Assembly (NCBI RefSeq): GCF_030867095.1
Contig: NC_081835.1
Location: 16,996,501 to 17,060,500, forward strand
Length of the DNA: 64,000 nucleotides
Origin: Alligator mississippiensis
Lineage: Eukaryota > Chordata > Crocodylia > Alligatoridae
Direction of reading: 5' to 3'
Part shown: positions 40,938 through 55,900 of the stretch, one piece after another
Layout: each line of letters opens with the position of its first letter
How positions within the stretch are numbered: the first letter of the stretch is position 1
Translations under genes and position numbers: made by a program
The notes under the pieces: model-generated
The model's input: the letters and a program-made list of their open reading frames with translations, nothing else
The model's database searches: none
Told to the model about the DNA's origin: nothing

Positions 40938-43900
40938 GTAATGCAGCTGTCTGCAGGGCCAGGCCTCCCATCTCCCTCAGATCCTCTCTGTTCAAAGCAG
41001 CAGAGCTGGTGCCCCAAATGCTTCTCCAAGTGTGGGCTACCTAAGCTCTTGGCAATTAAATAAATATAATATCTTTGACATGGCAGAGGGACACAGCCGT
41101 GGGGGCTCTTCTGCTTTTTATTCCAGGAGTCCTCCCCCAAAGACACTTTGGTGCCTAAACAGGCTCCATCACTATCCACCCAGCACCGTTCACCTAGCAC
41201 TCTATTAAGAACAGGCTAGCCCAGCATAAAATATGGAAGTCAACACCTTGCTACAAATCTCTGCCATGGATATATTTTATTTTTGCTTGTAAGACTTGAC
41301 AGGGAAAAATATTTGTGAAAATGTAGTCAGACACAGGATGGCATGGGGACACAGAACTCAAGACTTTGGGTTAATTATTTGTTTGTGCTTGGGCAATGTC
41401 CGTTGTTTGACCAGGCATGCTATACTGTTAAGTAATCATGACTCTTAGTTCATAGTTGAGATTTTTTGTTTTTGTTTTTAACACCAAAAGGTTAAATTAA
41501 AAATGAAGGGTCAAAGGACGAAGTTACTAGGAATCTAAGACAAGGACAGCAAGATGGGTTCGTGAGTGGTTTGAAAGCCTGTTCCATCAGATAATGTTAG
41601 CAATCAAAATAGAAGATGGTACTTTTCCCCCCACATGGGGGATGTGTAGGGACATATTCATGACTAGGTGGCACACTCCATTGGCAGCAGTGGAATCATA
41701 TTGTGCTTATGGCAGTGATGAGTTGGCATGTGGAGTCAAGCTAAGAGGAGCCACAATAGTTAAAACCCATCAGGGCTGAGGGTGCATAAAAATAAGCTCT
41801 TTGTCATGTCCCCACCCCCACTCCTTGGGATGGGAACCCCCACTTTTACAGACTGGGACTCCATGGGCACTTGCTTAGCAATAGCGGGGCTGCCATGAGG
41901 TATATCCGATGAGGATTTAATGTTGCTCTTTGGATCAGCCATTGCTGAGGAGTCCTCTCTGGCTATTATAACACAGCCTTATGGAAGTGAATGGCAGTAT
42001 TGCTTGAAAGACCCCAGCTTTGTGTAAAGGGAAAAGGACTAGCACAGCTGTGCAGAGATAAAAAATCTGCAGCTATTCTAAAATCAGTGTGTGAACCTAC
42101 AGAGGGGGGCTAACCCCCCTCGCTCTAGCATGACAAAGTCCTCCCCCTTTCTTCCCTTTGAAACGGTGAGGAATATACTGCTCATGCATTTCTTGCCCAC
42201 TATAATCCCACAAGGAAGAGAACATCAATTGTGTTCTCCACAGTATTTTCCCAGACCAGGCATGTTGTGGAAACTGTCTTGCACCCTGTTTGGTTTCGAG
42301 CATCCCACGCTTCCCTCCTTATCAACCACATGTAATAAAAGGTCGTGCTGGTTGTAAAGGTTGTTTTTTTTTATTGGCCTGTTAAAGACTTAAAAGCTTC
42401 CTTTCTGATTTTATTTTATTCTTAATCCTCCATCTTAAAGTCTTAACAGGTTTAAAGTTCCAGCTGGTATTTATTTTATATCGAAAAATCCAAATCTCTT
42501 TTTAAGATGCCTTCCACGCTAAGTCTACACAGGGTTTTCAAAACCTTGAGACTTGATTTCGGCTTTGATCAGCAATGCATAATGCTAAAACTTTTGGGAG
42601 ATTTTTTTCTGTATATAGGATGATGCATCTATTATGTAATTTAAATGGATAATGAGCAAAGTAAAAAATAGGATATGCCAAATCCTCAGCTGGGGCAAAA
42701 TCAGTGGGACTCTGTTGATTTTCACCAGCTAAGAATCTGGGCTTGTTCATATCCCTTTGCTCTAATTTTTCTTTATTTGCAGTAATAATTCTCAGCCATT
42801 CCAGTGTTTAGTTTTTGTCGTGCCTCTGTTTCTGGTAATAATGTAAATGTATGAACCAAGATTTATAAGGATCCAGGTATTTGGGGGCTTGCTGAAGAGA
42901 TATGCAATTCTGTATGCTATGTCATCATTAATCTCCTTGGATCAACCAAACCATTTTTGAAAACCTATTTCATCTGTAAGTTTCCTGAGTTCTCTTTTTC
43001 CATTTCCATTGCTTATGGCTTGAGGGAGCCTTATCCTCTGTTTTTCCTCTCCATCTTGGGAACCTCAAGCTTTCTGTTTTTCAGCATCCATTTCTTGACC
43101 TGAATATTTTGCAAATAGGATACCCCTAAAACTTGCATTAATTGTGTATATTCAAAGTGTTTTGCATGCTAAAGGCATTCACATATTCCAGGTAAGTAGT
43201 GAGAGGCTATATCTATCCACTCAGAGGAGAAAATATGCCCATCAGTGTTGCTTAGAATCAGAGGAGAGAATATATGAACTGGCACGTTCTTCCTCCTCTT
43301 ACTCAGGGAATTTGCCCTTCTGTTCCTGTGAATCACATGTGCATAGGCCACTGACAAGAACAAGTAATACTAACTTTCTGTGATTGAGTTAATGCAGCTA
43401 GAGGACAGCAAGATGGATTTCTATTCAGATGCATGCTTCAACATCATCAGCTAACTTCTAGTTGGATTATCTTTGCTAGAAGTTACAACATAAAAGGGCA
43501 TGAGCCAAAAATTTCAAGAATAGAAGCCTAAAGGACACCTCTGCAAAATTGCTGAATATCAAGCAGCTCTCATTGAGCCTAGGGCAGGAGAAGGAAGATA
43601 TGTAGCTCTGGTAGCTGCTGGCAATTTTGAAAATCAGGCTTCTGATGCTACATCCTAATATGGATTGAGGAAGCTCACTCTAGACAGATGGCTTTGAAAG
43701 TCCTGGCCACAAAGAACCCAGTTGGACCTTGAGAGCTCATGTACATCAATGGACAGGCAGAAAGATCTTCTTTCTCTTTTAAACTGAGATCATCTGCATT
43801 GAATGCTACTGAAGGAGGATCATTTAAAAAAAGACAATTTCATTTTTACAATCCCTTTTCAGAGACTAGTTCCACTAAAAATTCTTGGCCTTAGAATCAC

Positions 43901-46900
43901 TAGACAAAAGAAGACGGATGGGACAGATGAAATGTTCATCTCATTGTTAAAAATACAGATCAGGGACTGAAGGAATCATTGTGCCTTTGGGACAGTCAGT
44001 TCCCCTCTGTGTGCCTCAGTTTCCTACAAATAAATTAGGGCTGTGAAGCTTCCTTTTTATGTTTGTAAAGTGCTTTGAGATCCTCAGATGGCAAGTTCTG
44101 ATAGTGTTGTTATAAAATGGAATTGAGTCCTTTCATATGAATCCTGACCCAGTCAGTGGTTTTAAGGAGAGAGGTAAGGAAACTCATTTAAAGAAACAAA
44201 GACTCTGATATTTCTGGTTTCTCAAGCATCCCATGACAACGATATAAATAGCTGATGAAGTGTAGTGGGATTTGTTGCATTCTTTTGGCTGCATCCTGCT
44301 CCCCCCTGAAGTCAGGACCAAGCTTTGCTTTGAATGTAACAGCCCTACTAGTTCTATTGAGCAAGAAACAAGAAGTATGCTAAAAATGGTAGGGAAATGT
44401 TAGTTCTGATCCACCAGAAGCATTTTGTATCAAGTACAAGTTGAAATGAGAAAAACACATGAATAATTCTTTCTAGGTGGGATTTTCACAAAAGCCTAAG
44501 TGATTCAGGTAAACTTTCCAATTCTACCCTCAGTGCAGTCAGAGCCTGATTTTTAGAAATGCTGAGCATCCATAACTATAGTTGGTATGAATACAAAGCA
44601 TTCAAAGAATACAAGGGCTGTGAGGGTCACCTTATCTTCTTCTGCTTGCAAAGTATCCACAAGGAGACTGTTTCTCCGGGATCCATTCATTTGGGATAAA
44701 ACTTACTCCTATGCCAAGATGAGTGCAAGGCCCTATATTTTGATGAGTTTATGAGACTTCAGATGTCATATAGGTCTTGTATTTTCCCTCTAGAACGGGC
44801 TGAATTCCATCACTAATACTAAAAGGGTTTGCTGAATAATCAGCAAATTGTATCTAGTGAATAGATACAAAATTAAAGTTACACTCCTTTGTAGCAATTG
44901 GTCAGGTACACCTGATAGTTGTGTTTCTTGTTCATGATTGAACATACTGGTGAACACTTATGGTATTGGTATCAATCCTTTCAATTCAATTTGGTTCCCA
45001 GGAACACGGACATAGGTTTTGCAGGGACTTTTCAGGTTATCAATCCCCTGTTCTTACAGGCAACCATATACTATAATCCCTTTCAGGAACTAAGCTCCAC
45101 CTTAAAACTAGCTATTTTTTTTAGCCTCCAAAACTTTTAGTGGGGGTCCCTCAGAACCGTACTCCTCTGATGGTGACGAACCTTTTTCTAAACACCAGCC
45201 TAGATTTATTCATGGCTGGTTTATACCCATTTGTTCTCATATCAGTGTTGTCTTTTAGCTTGAATAGCTCTTCTTTTAACTGGTATTTACTCTTCTGCTA
45301 AATGTATAGTTATCCTGCACTTTGCTAGGCTAAATGAATCAAGCATCTTTGATGCCCTCTAATATGGTAAGTTTTTGCTCCACTGATCATTCCAGTATCC
45401 CTTCTTCTAGACCTTCATAAAACTTTGACATTCATTTCCATGAATGTTTGCATCAGCAAAACTCGGTCTCCCAGTGGAAGGGAATGTAAATGGGGCATAA
45501 GCTCAGTGCAAGTGAATTTCATTTAAAAATCCAAATCGATACTTACAAAAAGCACATGCACTGTTTACCCAGCCGTAATACTAGCTTGCCCATTTTACTG
45601 TTTGTATTTATAGAAGAAGTTAAAAATATCCCCAAGCAATGCCATTATGCTACAAATTATGCAGAGTATTTATTGGATAACATGGGGTCACTCAAAGCAG
45701 GTTAGAAACATAATATTTTCATTCCTACTGCATTCCAATTCTCATGGGAGAATACAGCCATGACTTCAAATATTGCAACATTTTGCCTTTTTGTGTTTCA
45801 CAACAATTTTTTCCCACATGGGATTTTAACCCTGACTGTGTTTTATTTTTAAGAGGTATGAGGCAGATTTATCCTCTTTTTAGATATTTTTCAGAGCTAG
45901 ATCATTGTATTTATGGCTTATTGTAGCTGATATTTCCAATAACAAAAACCCTCAAATTTCATCCCATGTTAATGATAGCTGGGCTTTTGCATTAGCTAAC
46001 AAGCTCTTGATGAGCAACCACTTATCAAGATGTTGAAGAAATGGGTGGCAGCTGAAAAGGAATTTGCATGTCCAACATCCCCAAAATGGATGTTTTCTTG
46101 TTTCTTTTTCATACTCTCAATGAAACAGCAAGTCCCAGTTTCCAGATTATTGGCCATATCTTCAGCCGGTGTGAATCAGGACGACTATTGACTTCAAGGA
46201 GATTTGACCCCTTGGGCTCAATACTAAGCATGCCTATGCCAGTACCACTTCCTTTCATGGACAGGTGATCTGTTCACCGCTGCACTGCATTCATTTTGAC
46301 TCTTCTGGAAGACCCTATGGATGGCAGAGGGAGTTTTGTATGTGGAAAATTTTGGGGCACAAATGATGAGATAGCTGAAAAATTCCAGCCACAAGAGTCA
46401 AACCATGGCCCCATTGAAGCCAACTAGACTTGGCCATGACTTGGACTTTACATGGCTTTCAAGATTCTTGCTAAAGTGGTTTCCCCTCAGAAAAGGACCT
46501 ATGCTAAATTCACCTAGAATGAGGGGGCCATGTGTTTTCCCCACCGTGCCATTATTCCCAGTTTTCTGTAAAATAACTGCATCCGTGGCTCCCCTGTACA
46601 GCCACCAGAGGGTGCTACAAGTGCAGGGTATATTTGCAGCACTGAGTCCTCTCCAAACCCGCATGGTGGCTTATTGTGCTCTCTTCGGAGTAAAGCAAAC
46701 TATATCTTGAAACCTCACAAAACAACCAGATGAAGTTATTTAAAATATCTTCAGTGGAAAAGAGCATGGATAGTGCTGCCATTTCTAATGCAAATGGAAA
46801 ATCTTTTTGGTGATCTTTGCAGGCAATTAGCTTTGTAAAGGTTGTACAATCTTTATTCTTGTATGCTAATAGAGTGGAAAGGGAAATACGTTTTTGGTAT

Positions 46901-49900
46901 ATGACTTAAAAAGTGACTAAAGTTAATGACACATGCATATGATCGTTCATCCAAAAGGATACCAAAATGCTTTGCAGGCTATGGGCAGCATCTTTGAAAG
47001 CAGTAGAAGCAGTGGCCCAGTGCAGCCTGTAGTATACAATAATCACTTTAATACGGAAAGGGAGACATTTTATAACTGCTAATGATGCACAGCAATACCC
47101 TATTCAATGGCGTAGGACACAAAAGGACAAGTATTCTTAGCCAACTGGAACCTGGGTTGGAAGAAATTTGGCCTGGTAGCATGTCATGTACACTTGCTTA
47201 TGATACAGCAGTGAAAACCTTTGCTCTTAATGAAAGTTTCAGGAAATCTCACATTAGTGGTTCTGAATAATATCACCCTTGGAGGCACAGTGCCCCCTTA
47301 CCGCAACAAGAAGGAACTGGTTCAGTGCTGACTTGCCGGAAAGACCACTGCCTACCAAATCTCCTGCAGAACATGACCTAGGTGAAAGAGCTGATGATGC
47401 TAGTAAAATAGCTTACATTTTTATACAGCTTCAAATAATCTTAGAAATACTAGTTGTGTTCCCCACTGGCAGAACAGTTATATATATCTGAAAACTACAT
47501 ATTTTACCCAAAATGATATCTACTACTGACCATTTGGACAATTAAAAATTCCAGGTAAAATAAACAGCATTTTTATTAGTTCTGTCAGTCACTCATAAGC
47601 AGACATTTAGGTGTGGCCAAACACTGGATTAAAATGGCTTTTAATATCCAAATCAAGAATTGTAAAGTTTTTAAATGTTGCCTGTTTCATGAATTTCATG
47701 CTTTTCTCTACCAGAAAATAGGCGTGTTTTTTCTTTTCTCAAAAGCTGACCCATTTTTAGCTGACATGCATCTTGGTTTTGGCTGAATAATGTGCATACC
47801 ATAACAAGATTTTCTTTAAAAACTCATTGATTTTTCAATTTGTAAGGAATATAAAAAAACCCTTGAATTTTAAGCTTCTAATAATACTTTATATGGAAAT
47901 GATCTGACAAGCACAGATTACTGAGTGTCATAGTATACTATGAGTGTACTCTTTGAGTAAAATTTATGCTGAGGTAGAGAGCCAGAAGGCCTATCTATCA
48001 CTTAAATCCCATATAAATTCTATCTAGAGTGACCTTTTTGCACATAAGCAAATTTTGCACATAATCAAATGCCACATGTCTCCTTGATTTTAATTCCCTT
48101 CATGGGATTGTTTCTAAAAATTCTGCACTAAGAACAAAGATTAGGAGAATATTTCTTTGCAAGGGATTAGAAATGACAGGCAAACGCTTTTAAAAATAAC
48201 CAGGCACATCACATTTATGGTTGCTCCTAGATTCACGTATCTTATTTGCATTAATAGGAATTATGTAGGCACATTAAGAGGATAAATCACTAGAAATCAC
48301 CCCAGGCTATGAATGACATCCTGTGCTTTACCCTATTAAGGAGGTAGCACCTAATGCACGGTGCTTTATTGAAACACTGAATACTTGGTCACTGCCCTGG
48401 AGCTTGAGCAGAAGGTCATTTTACTCTTCATCGCAGAGCATCACTCAGTAGACTTCTCAGATGACCAGATTCTCTGGTCTTCTTTAGTGCAATTTTAGTG
48501 CTTCAAAAAGACCATAACCTGGCTATATCTCCACAGCTAAGGGCGTCGGGGTGGGCCATGTCTATGCGAGGCTCTGACTGCTCAGTTGTTACTGCGCAGT
48601 CATTTAGTACTTGCATACACAAATACTAAATGGCTGAGCAGTAACCAGAGTTACTGTGCAGTAGCGTCCCCAAATGGCTGTTTAGTGATGCAGACTGCGC
48701 AGTAGCTCATGACTACTGTGCAGTAGCATCGCATCATGCATTGTGCTACATGGCGCTGCTGTGCAGTAGTCACGAGCTACTGCGCAGTCAGCACCTTGTG
48801 TAGGCACGGTCAGGGCGTAACTGTACATCACTGCCCTCCTGAATCAGTCGGAGGAACGTGCTGGAGGCATGACAGGAGTGGCCAGAGTGCTAACATATTC
48901 CAGTTACCCTCCACCGGCTCCTTTTTTGACCTCTCTTGCTGTGCTCAGTGGAAATTAGGCACAGCATAGAAACTGGGCCTGAGTACTTTGGCTTGTGCAA
49001 GAATTAGGATAAAGAAGTTTCACCAGAAGTACCCTCTCTCTCTCACTTGCTGGGTCCTTACTCTTTTAAGGTCAGAGTCCTTGAATACTCTTATAATCCG
49101 GGTAGGTTTCCCAAGTAGTGCAGTATAGATCATGAGTGTGGTAGCTGCTCACTTCATTTTACTCATGCATTTTTTTTCCATCAGCTGGCTCTGCAGAACT
49201 CCTTGCGTTATTTCCCACCTGAATTACACCAACTGCTGGCATCCGAATTTGCAGATGAGCTTAGGCGCTATGGACATATTTACATGTATAGATTCTATCC
49301 ACACATTGAGATGAGGTAAGGTTTGGGATGCGTGCTTCAAAATTTCCAGGCAGCAGCCACTTATATACTAATTCCACTTTGGGCATGAAAATCACCTCTG
49401 GATATAGAGGTAGCCTGAGACCTATGCACCACTGAAGCCCTACTTTAGCTTTTCTGGAAATTGTGTCAAGACTCATTAGTGAAATGAGTGAATATGGTGT
49501 TTTTTGTGTGGGATTATAAAACAGTGCCTGATTGTACTGAGTCCTGGGTATAGTTTTGGGATGTCTGTAAGCCACATAGCAGATTTTCTTCATGCTTCAG
49601 TCTCTTTACTGCTCTCTGGCCACATGAAATTCCTCGTTATTAGTAACCATTATTACTAATTACTAATTAATTATTAGTTATTACTAATTATTAGTAATTA
49701 TTACTAATTACTTATTACCTCATCATTAGTAACCTGTTCCATGAGCAAAATATGTACTCCCTTGTTGGTGGCTATTGGCCCTTCCCTTCTTTCCACCATT
49801 ATACTGCTCTCCTCAAATGCAAGCTATTCTCCTCTATTCTATGTGCTGTCATAACTACCCTGTTGTATTTATAGACCTGAGATTTGAACCCAGCCACCGG

Positions 49901-52900
49901 GTCTGAGATATCCACATACTGCTGTAATATTGAGGCCCACAATTGGTAAATCAAGTATTGCTCAGAGGCCCTGAATGACACGAGACCTTCCTGTTTAAGA
50001 GAGTCAGTCTTCATGTCACAGAGGGGAGACATTTGAACTGATTTTAAAGGGACAAAGAGTATTCGCCATAACCAGCTCTCATCTGTGGAGCCTACTCCCT
50101 GACCCCAGTCTGAAATATGCTGGGCCTGCTGATCATTGGAGCATGCCTCAAGGTTTTCCTTATGGTTTGGGGGACAGATCTGATGGCACGTAGGTTTTTG
50201 GAGCAGGGCAGTTTTGCTGAGTGGTAGTTGCTCTTTTTTTTGTCTGATAAATTGCTTCTTGCATCAAACAAGGGCCTGTTTAATATCTGAATAGAAATCT
50301 AAATAAATAAGACAAATAACTATAAATCACTCAGATTTGTGTAGACAACTGTTTCTAAGCTCTCAACATTAAATTGGGGCCTAGATAAACCAAACACTTT
50401 CTTTAAAGAGAGCGGAAGTGTTGTTTGAATAGAAAAGCTGGGTTTTCAATAGAATGTAGCCTTGAGTAATATGTTGAGAACAGACTTCCACGGCCAGGGT
50501 TGGAGTAGGTGACTCAGCAGGTCACCTCTGATGTCAGTGAATCTTTGATTATATCAGGTACTTCTGAAAGTTTGTATATTTTTCTTTTTCTACATTTTTA
50601 ACACTCAGAATCTCAGGAATAAACCCCAAAATGTTTCTTTTCCATCTTCTAAGATTTGATTGTGGTTTGTTGTGTATTTCCTGTGGAACATCTTCCAGTT
50701 TGGTTCTGTTCCATTAATATCAATGTGTATGTGTCAATATGCTTTGTGCTAAGAGATATCTAAGAGTGTGCTTTGTAAACTTGCTTTTGGTCTCGTTAAT
50801 CTTACATTTTAATTAAGATTCTAAAATTGCTTAGTCCTATACATTGGCATCAGTTTTCCCATGTGTTGTTATTTTATTACCCCTGAAAACAAAACAAAGC
50901 AAAACAACAATAAAAAAATAAAAAAACCCGCTGGGCATCTCTACACGTCACCCTATGGTGACGTTGTTACTGCACTGTGCTTTAGTACTTTCTTTTGGAA
51001 GTACTAAAGCACAGGGTGGTAACTGCCTGTACTGTGCCATGCTCATGGCGCATGGATAGGTTTCGTTGCTACTTTACCATAGCAGTGCACTAAAATGGGG
51101 AAGCGTGCCGCTATGGTAAAGTAGCTGCCACTCACATGTAGATCCACATCACCCTACATTGCCGGAGCAATGCACTACAGCAACGTAGAGACGTGCCATG
51201 GTGATGTAGTGATGTGCTACAGCCACATAGGGTAATATGTAGATAAGCCCACTAAAAATGAATTTCCTCCTGCTTTGACAATGACCATGATACATTTTCA
51301 TCTTTATCCTGCAGAAAACAGATAGGTTAAAGGATATGTGCCTATGGGATGAGACCAACTGTTAAATCAATACAATATACATTTCAAATCCTGGGCCAGC
51401 AGATGACTAATTGATATAATTGTCAATCTTTATCCTAACTTTTCCAGAAATGTCCTTCCATATGAAAAAAAATCTCTGACTATTGGGAGAGTGCATGCTA
51501 ATGAAGAAACATGAATTGTCCTGTCTACCTGAAGTAACTTTAAATGACCATAACTTTTCTGCTTGCAAAGAGAGAGGAAGCAATATAGTGAAAACTTTTT
51601 AACATGGTTATGCTCTACTATGAAGATGATGATGATGATAGACCAAAGAGGCCCTAGCACTTTTGTGGTGGATTCTGTACAGGCACATAACAAAGAGATC
51701 ATCCCTGCCTTGAAGAGCCTGCAATATAAGTATAAGACTAGAAGTCATAGGATATATTGATATGACAAGTAGATGGGGCACAGAAGGGAATTGGTGAGGT
51801 TTTATTCACCAAGGGGCCCCCGGGGGTTACAAGAAATAATGGCCACAAGCTAGCAGAGAGCAGATTTAGACTGGACATTAGGAAGAACTTCTTCACAGTT
51901 AGAGTGGCCAAGGTCTGGAACAGGCTCCCAAGGGAGGTGGTGCTCTCCCCTACCCTGGGGGTCTTCAAGATAAGGTTAGACAGACATCTAGCTGGGATCA
52001 TCTAGACCCAGCACTCTTTCCTGCCTATGCAGAGGGTCGGACTCAATGATCTATTGAGGTCCCTTCCGACCCTAACATCTATGAATCTATGGGGGAACAC
52101 AAGGTCACAATGAGATTATTTCACAAGTTAGCCTTGGTGTATGATACTGCCTAGAATCAAATTGGGTTCTCTCCTTCTCAAGAATCATCATTAGTAACCA
52201 GCATTGTGCAGGTCAAACTGTGCCCTCGGTGATATTTGTGAAACCCCACTGGACATTTCTACCATTTCGTTGAGAGTGCTGCCCTGAAGCATGCCCCCTA
52301 CTCTGTTCACCAAAGCAATACAGCTACCTTAGAGCAGTGCAGCCCAAGATGGAGAGCCTGAGATTGGCACTGGGGTGCATTCTCAGAGTTGCTGTAAGGC
52401 AGCTACATTGCACCATTTCCAGGGTTTGGCCTACACAGAGTGGGAATGAATGGGTAGGGCATGTTTCTCAGTGGTGCTCTTCAATTCAGTGTGGAGCTGG
52501 TCTCAACATGCCCATTGCATCCAGTATAGCTGGAACTGAGTAATCAAACAAGGTGATGGTGCTCCCAGAAGAATCCAGCTGTCAGTTCATTGCATTGGTT
52601 TTACAAAGCTAGGACAGAAGAGAAACAAGAACAACTTGTTTTTGTCACTCAACTTAGTACCCGTTTATGATTCATGACTTCAGCAATTGATGGGAGAAAA
52701 GGGCTGAATGAAAGTGTTCACAAACAGTCTTTGATTAGCTTTGATACATATCAAAAAAGGTTTTGTTTGTTAATTTGCAGGAATCATTATTTTATTTTTT
52801 ATTCTTTTATGAATGTCCAATTCTAGGAAGTTTGGTGGCAATTCAGGTTTTGTTCAGTGTCCCCTACCCCCACTTTTTTTTAAAAACATGCTTTAAAGAA

Positions 52901-55900
52901 AAACCCTTTGGGTGTATGTTTGTTTCAGAGCCTACCCCATAGAGGAATATCCTTGCAAGATCAAATCAGCTGCTGCAATCATGCACATGATCATGAATAA
53001 CTTGGATCCCTCAGTAGCACAGGTATGGCACCATAAAAATAAAGGTCTCGAAACTGTTCACAGAACAGGAGCAGCTCTGCAGGTCACTTCCTGCATGTGC
53101 TCACCTATAAACTGAACAGTGCAGACACTTACAATGAAATGGATCTCTGTGCAGGTGATGCTCAATATAATGGTTAAATGGGTTTTAACTGGTGCCTGAG
53201 TCTTACACTGGCCCTTTGCACAAAGGTGAATTGCTCTATATATCAGTTGGGCACATCTACATGTTCATTAATGTGCTTTAGGATTGAGCATTAAATCTGG
53301 TACTTCCATTGTGCAGTACTATAAAAAGGCACATTAGCCTATTTTAATGCCTATTAACTCAAAAGCACATTTTTTTAAAGATGCTTTAATGTGCATTAAA
53401 ATAGGCTAATGTGCATTAAGGCACATGTGTAGACACGGCCGGTTAATTTTCAATACCTTCAGGAAAGTATCCATATAGTATCCAAGGAGCTGATATCTTT
53501 GGAGGACTGAGGGACATATATGTTGTGTTATGTCTCAGTAACGGTTGAGGGAATGTCATCTTTCTCAGGACTGTGTCCTATGTATGGTTCAGTTCTGCAG
53601 TTCCAGTTGCTTCACTCCTATTGGCTTTGATGGGAGTCATGCATGCTAGAGGGCTCTTTCATATGGTAAAGGCCATTGCCTTGCTTTTGTTGAAGGCTTC
53701 AGTACCAACCAGGACATTTCTGTCACAGGTCCAACACCCTTTAAATCATTCTGAAGTGTAGATGGTGACTACTAGAATCCTTTAGCTACTCAGACTTTCT
53801 TACAGAAGTCTGCTATTAATGGAGACTGGAATAGGGGTATATAAAGACCCAAATTATTTCGTTTTATTGAGCCTGGGGTGTTGGTTGTGCAAATTTAATA
53901 GGTCTCTTTTTGTGTCAGTAAATGTAGAAAAAATATTGTCCCTGGGCAAGGAGACAACCATGGTAGAAGGCAATGATCCAACCAAACACAGCAAGATGAA
54001 CCAATGGAGATTATATTTCCTGTCTAGGGGTGGGTTGAGGGACTGCACAGTTTTCAGAGGTAGCAGGGGGCCATTCCAAAATGTTTTAGGAAAACATTTC
54101 ATTAAAAATTATTGAAATGTACCTTTCTCAGTTTCCACAGGAACTTGTAACTTATGGAGGAAATGGACAAGTCTTCAGCAACTGGGCTCAGGTATGGCAT
54201 TGGTACATCTTCACTGTTGTGAAAAGATTGATCAGATTTACACTTCAGCTATCCAAAGCCATTCTGTGTAGACAGAGATGGTGACAATTTTTTGGCAGTC
54301 ATGGTCTCATAATATTTCAAAACATCCCATCTGGAACAATGAATGCTAAGTTATAAACTTCAAAGATATACATAGTTTTATTTAATGAAAAGAACAAATG
54401 CTGCCAATAGGAGTATTGCAACATAAATCTAGCAAGCTGCTGATAACTGGACATATCTACATGTGCGCATTTACTGCACAGTAACTAAAATTACTGCACA
54501 GTAGGGACACATGTCTATATGTGCACGCCTGTGCTATGTAGTAAATATGGCAACTTATGCCTACTTGAGCATAAATTAGATACCTGCCCGATTCAGGTAG
54601 CAAATTTACACTCAGTTAGTTACTGCACAGTAATGCATGTATAGATGCCTTACTGCCCAGTAACACTGTGTGGGAGAACAGTCCACACACATCGTTAACG
54701 TGCTTTAACTCCTGCACGTGTAGATGCCGGCCTATTCTTGCTTACTGCGCGGTAATTTACTGCGCAGTAAAATTAAGCCGGCATAAATGCATTTGTAGAC
54801 ACACCCATTGTGTATTTTAAAATGAATTCTGTATTTTCCTGTTGTAAATATGCATGCGCCTATGCCTGTACAGATATTTTTAGAGGCAAACTGAATCCTA
54901 AGAAGCAAGAATGTATATCTGTTTTGTTGTTTTTACTGATTTCACAGTAGCTTGCACAAAATGCAACATATTAACAGTGTTGGGCTTGACTTAGAAACCA
55001 TGGTCTTGAATCTGTTTCCAAATGAGTTAAAGATTAGCCAAAGGCATAAGTATTAAGTACTAGGTGACCTTCTAGCTCTTTGTAGGCTGTAATTTCAGTT
55101 TGGTTAATATTATTTAGATTTTCTTATAGTGACAAAGAGTGAGTAGAGATTTGAATCTAAACCCAGGGCCAGAATGTTCAATACATCATACACTTTTTTC
55201 ATGCAACTTTCTCTGCATACTGTATGTCAGTCTTTCCCAAACTTTTCCTCAGCCTGACCCCATGTATGACCCCATTTCCTCAGCATGGCCCCTTATTTCC
55301 AACGTGCAGGCCCCTACCACTGCTAGTGCCCTTCACTCCCAATCTGCAGCCCCCCCCCACTTTCCCCAGGTGCCCCAGGGCCAGGGCCCGCAGCCCCCTG
55401 TCCTCCACCCCAGCAGTGCCTGAGCCCCAGCTGCCACCCACAGGAAGCAGCAGCTGCTGAGGCTGGAGCCCAGAGCCCAGCTCCCTGTCCCCCTGCCCCT
55501 GTCCCCTCCCCTGCAGGCAGCACAGCCAGAGCAGAGCCGGGGGGGGGGGTGGGGGGGGAGCGGGGGGAAGGATGTGGGCTGCCCACTGTGGGCTTGGGGC
55601 TCCCCACACTGCTTCCCTTCCTCTGGGCCTCTGCAGCTCAGTGGGTGAGACCTGGCATGGAAGAAAGCACCGTGCCACGACCCCATCCACTGATGTTGCA
55701 GCTCCATTTGGGGTTGTGACCCACAGTTTGGAAACCACTGTTGTATTTTCTCCCTATTCCATCCAAAAATAAGATTTATTGCAATGTAGCTGTCTCATGT
55801 TATACAATACTAAAATTTACCTTCGGAAAACATTTCAAAGAAGTCACAGGCATTAATTATAGGGTTAATCCATTACTTTCCATTCTGTTTGCTCAGAACC

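Larger units (their letters stand above)
40938..49184 (+). other. UROC1: UROC1 intron 1 (8.2 kb)
   Basis: The intron runs from gtaatg to cag. It contains duplicated block B, a MIR-type fragment, an old CR1 fragment and a MITE-like element. No other exon-like or RNA-gene features are recognised. Confidence 0.9.

Noticed and set aside
55280..55738. 152-codon minus-strand open frame rich in Pro and Gly
   Set aside because: It lies inside a hAT-like element with GC-biased core; competing frames on both strands.
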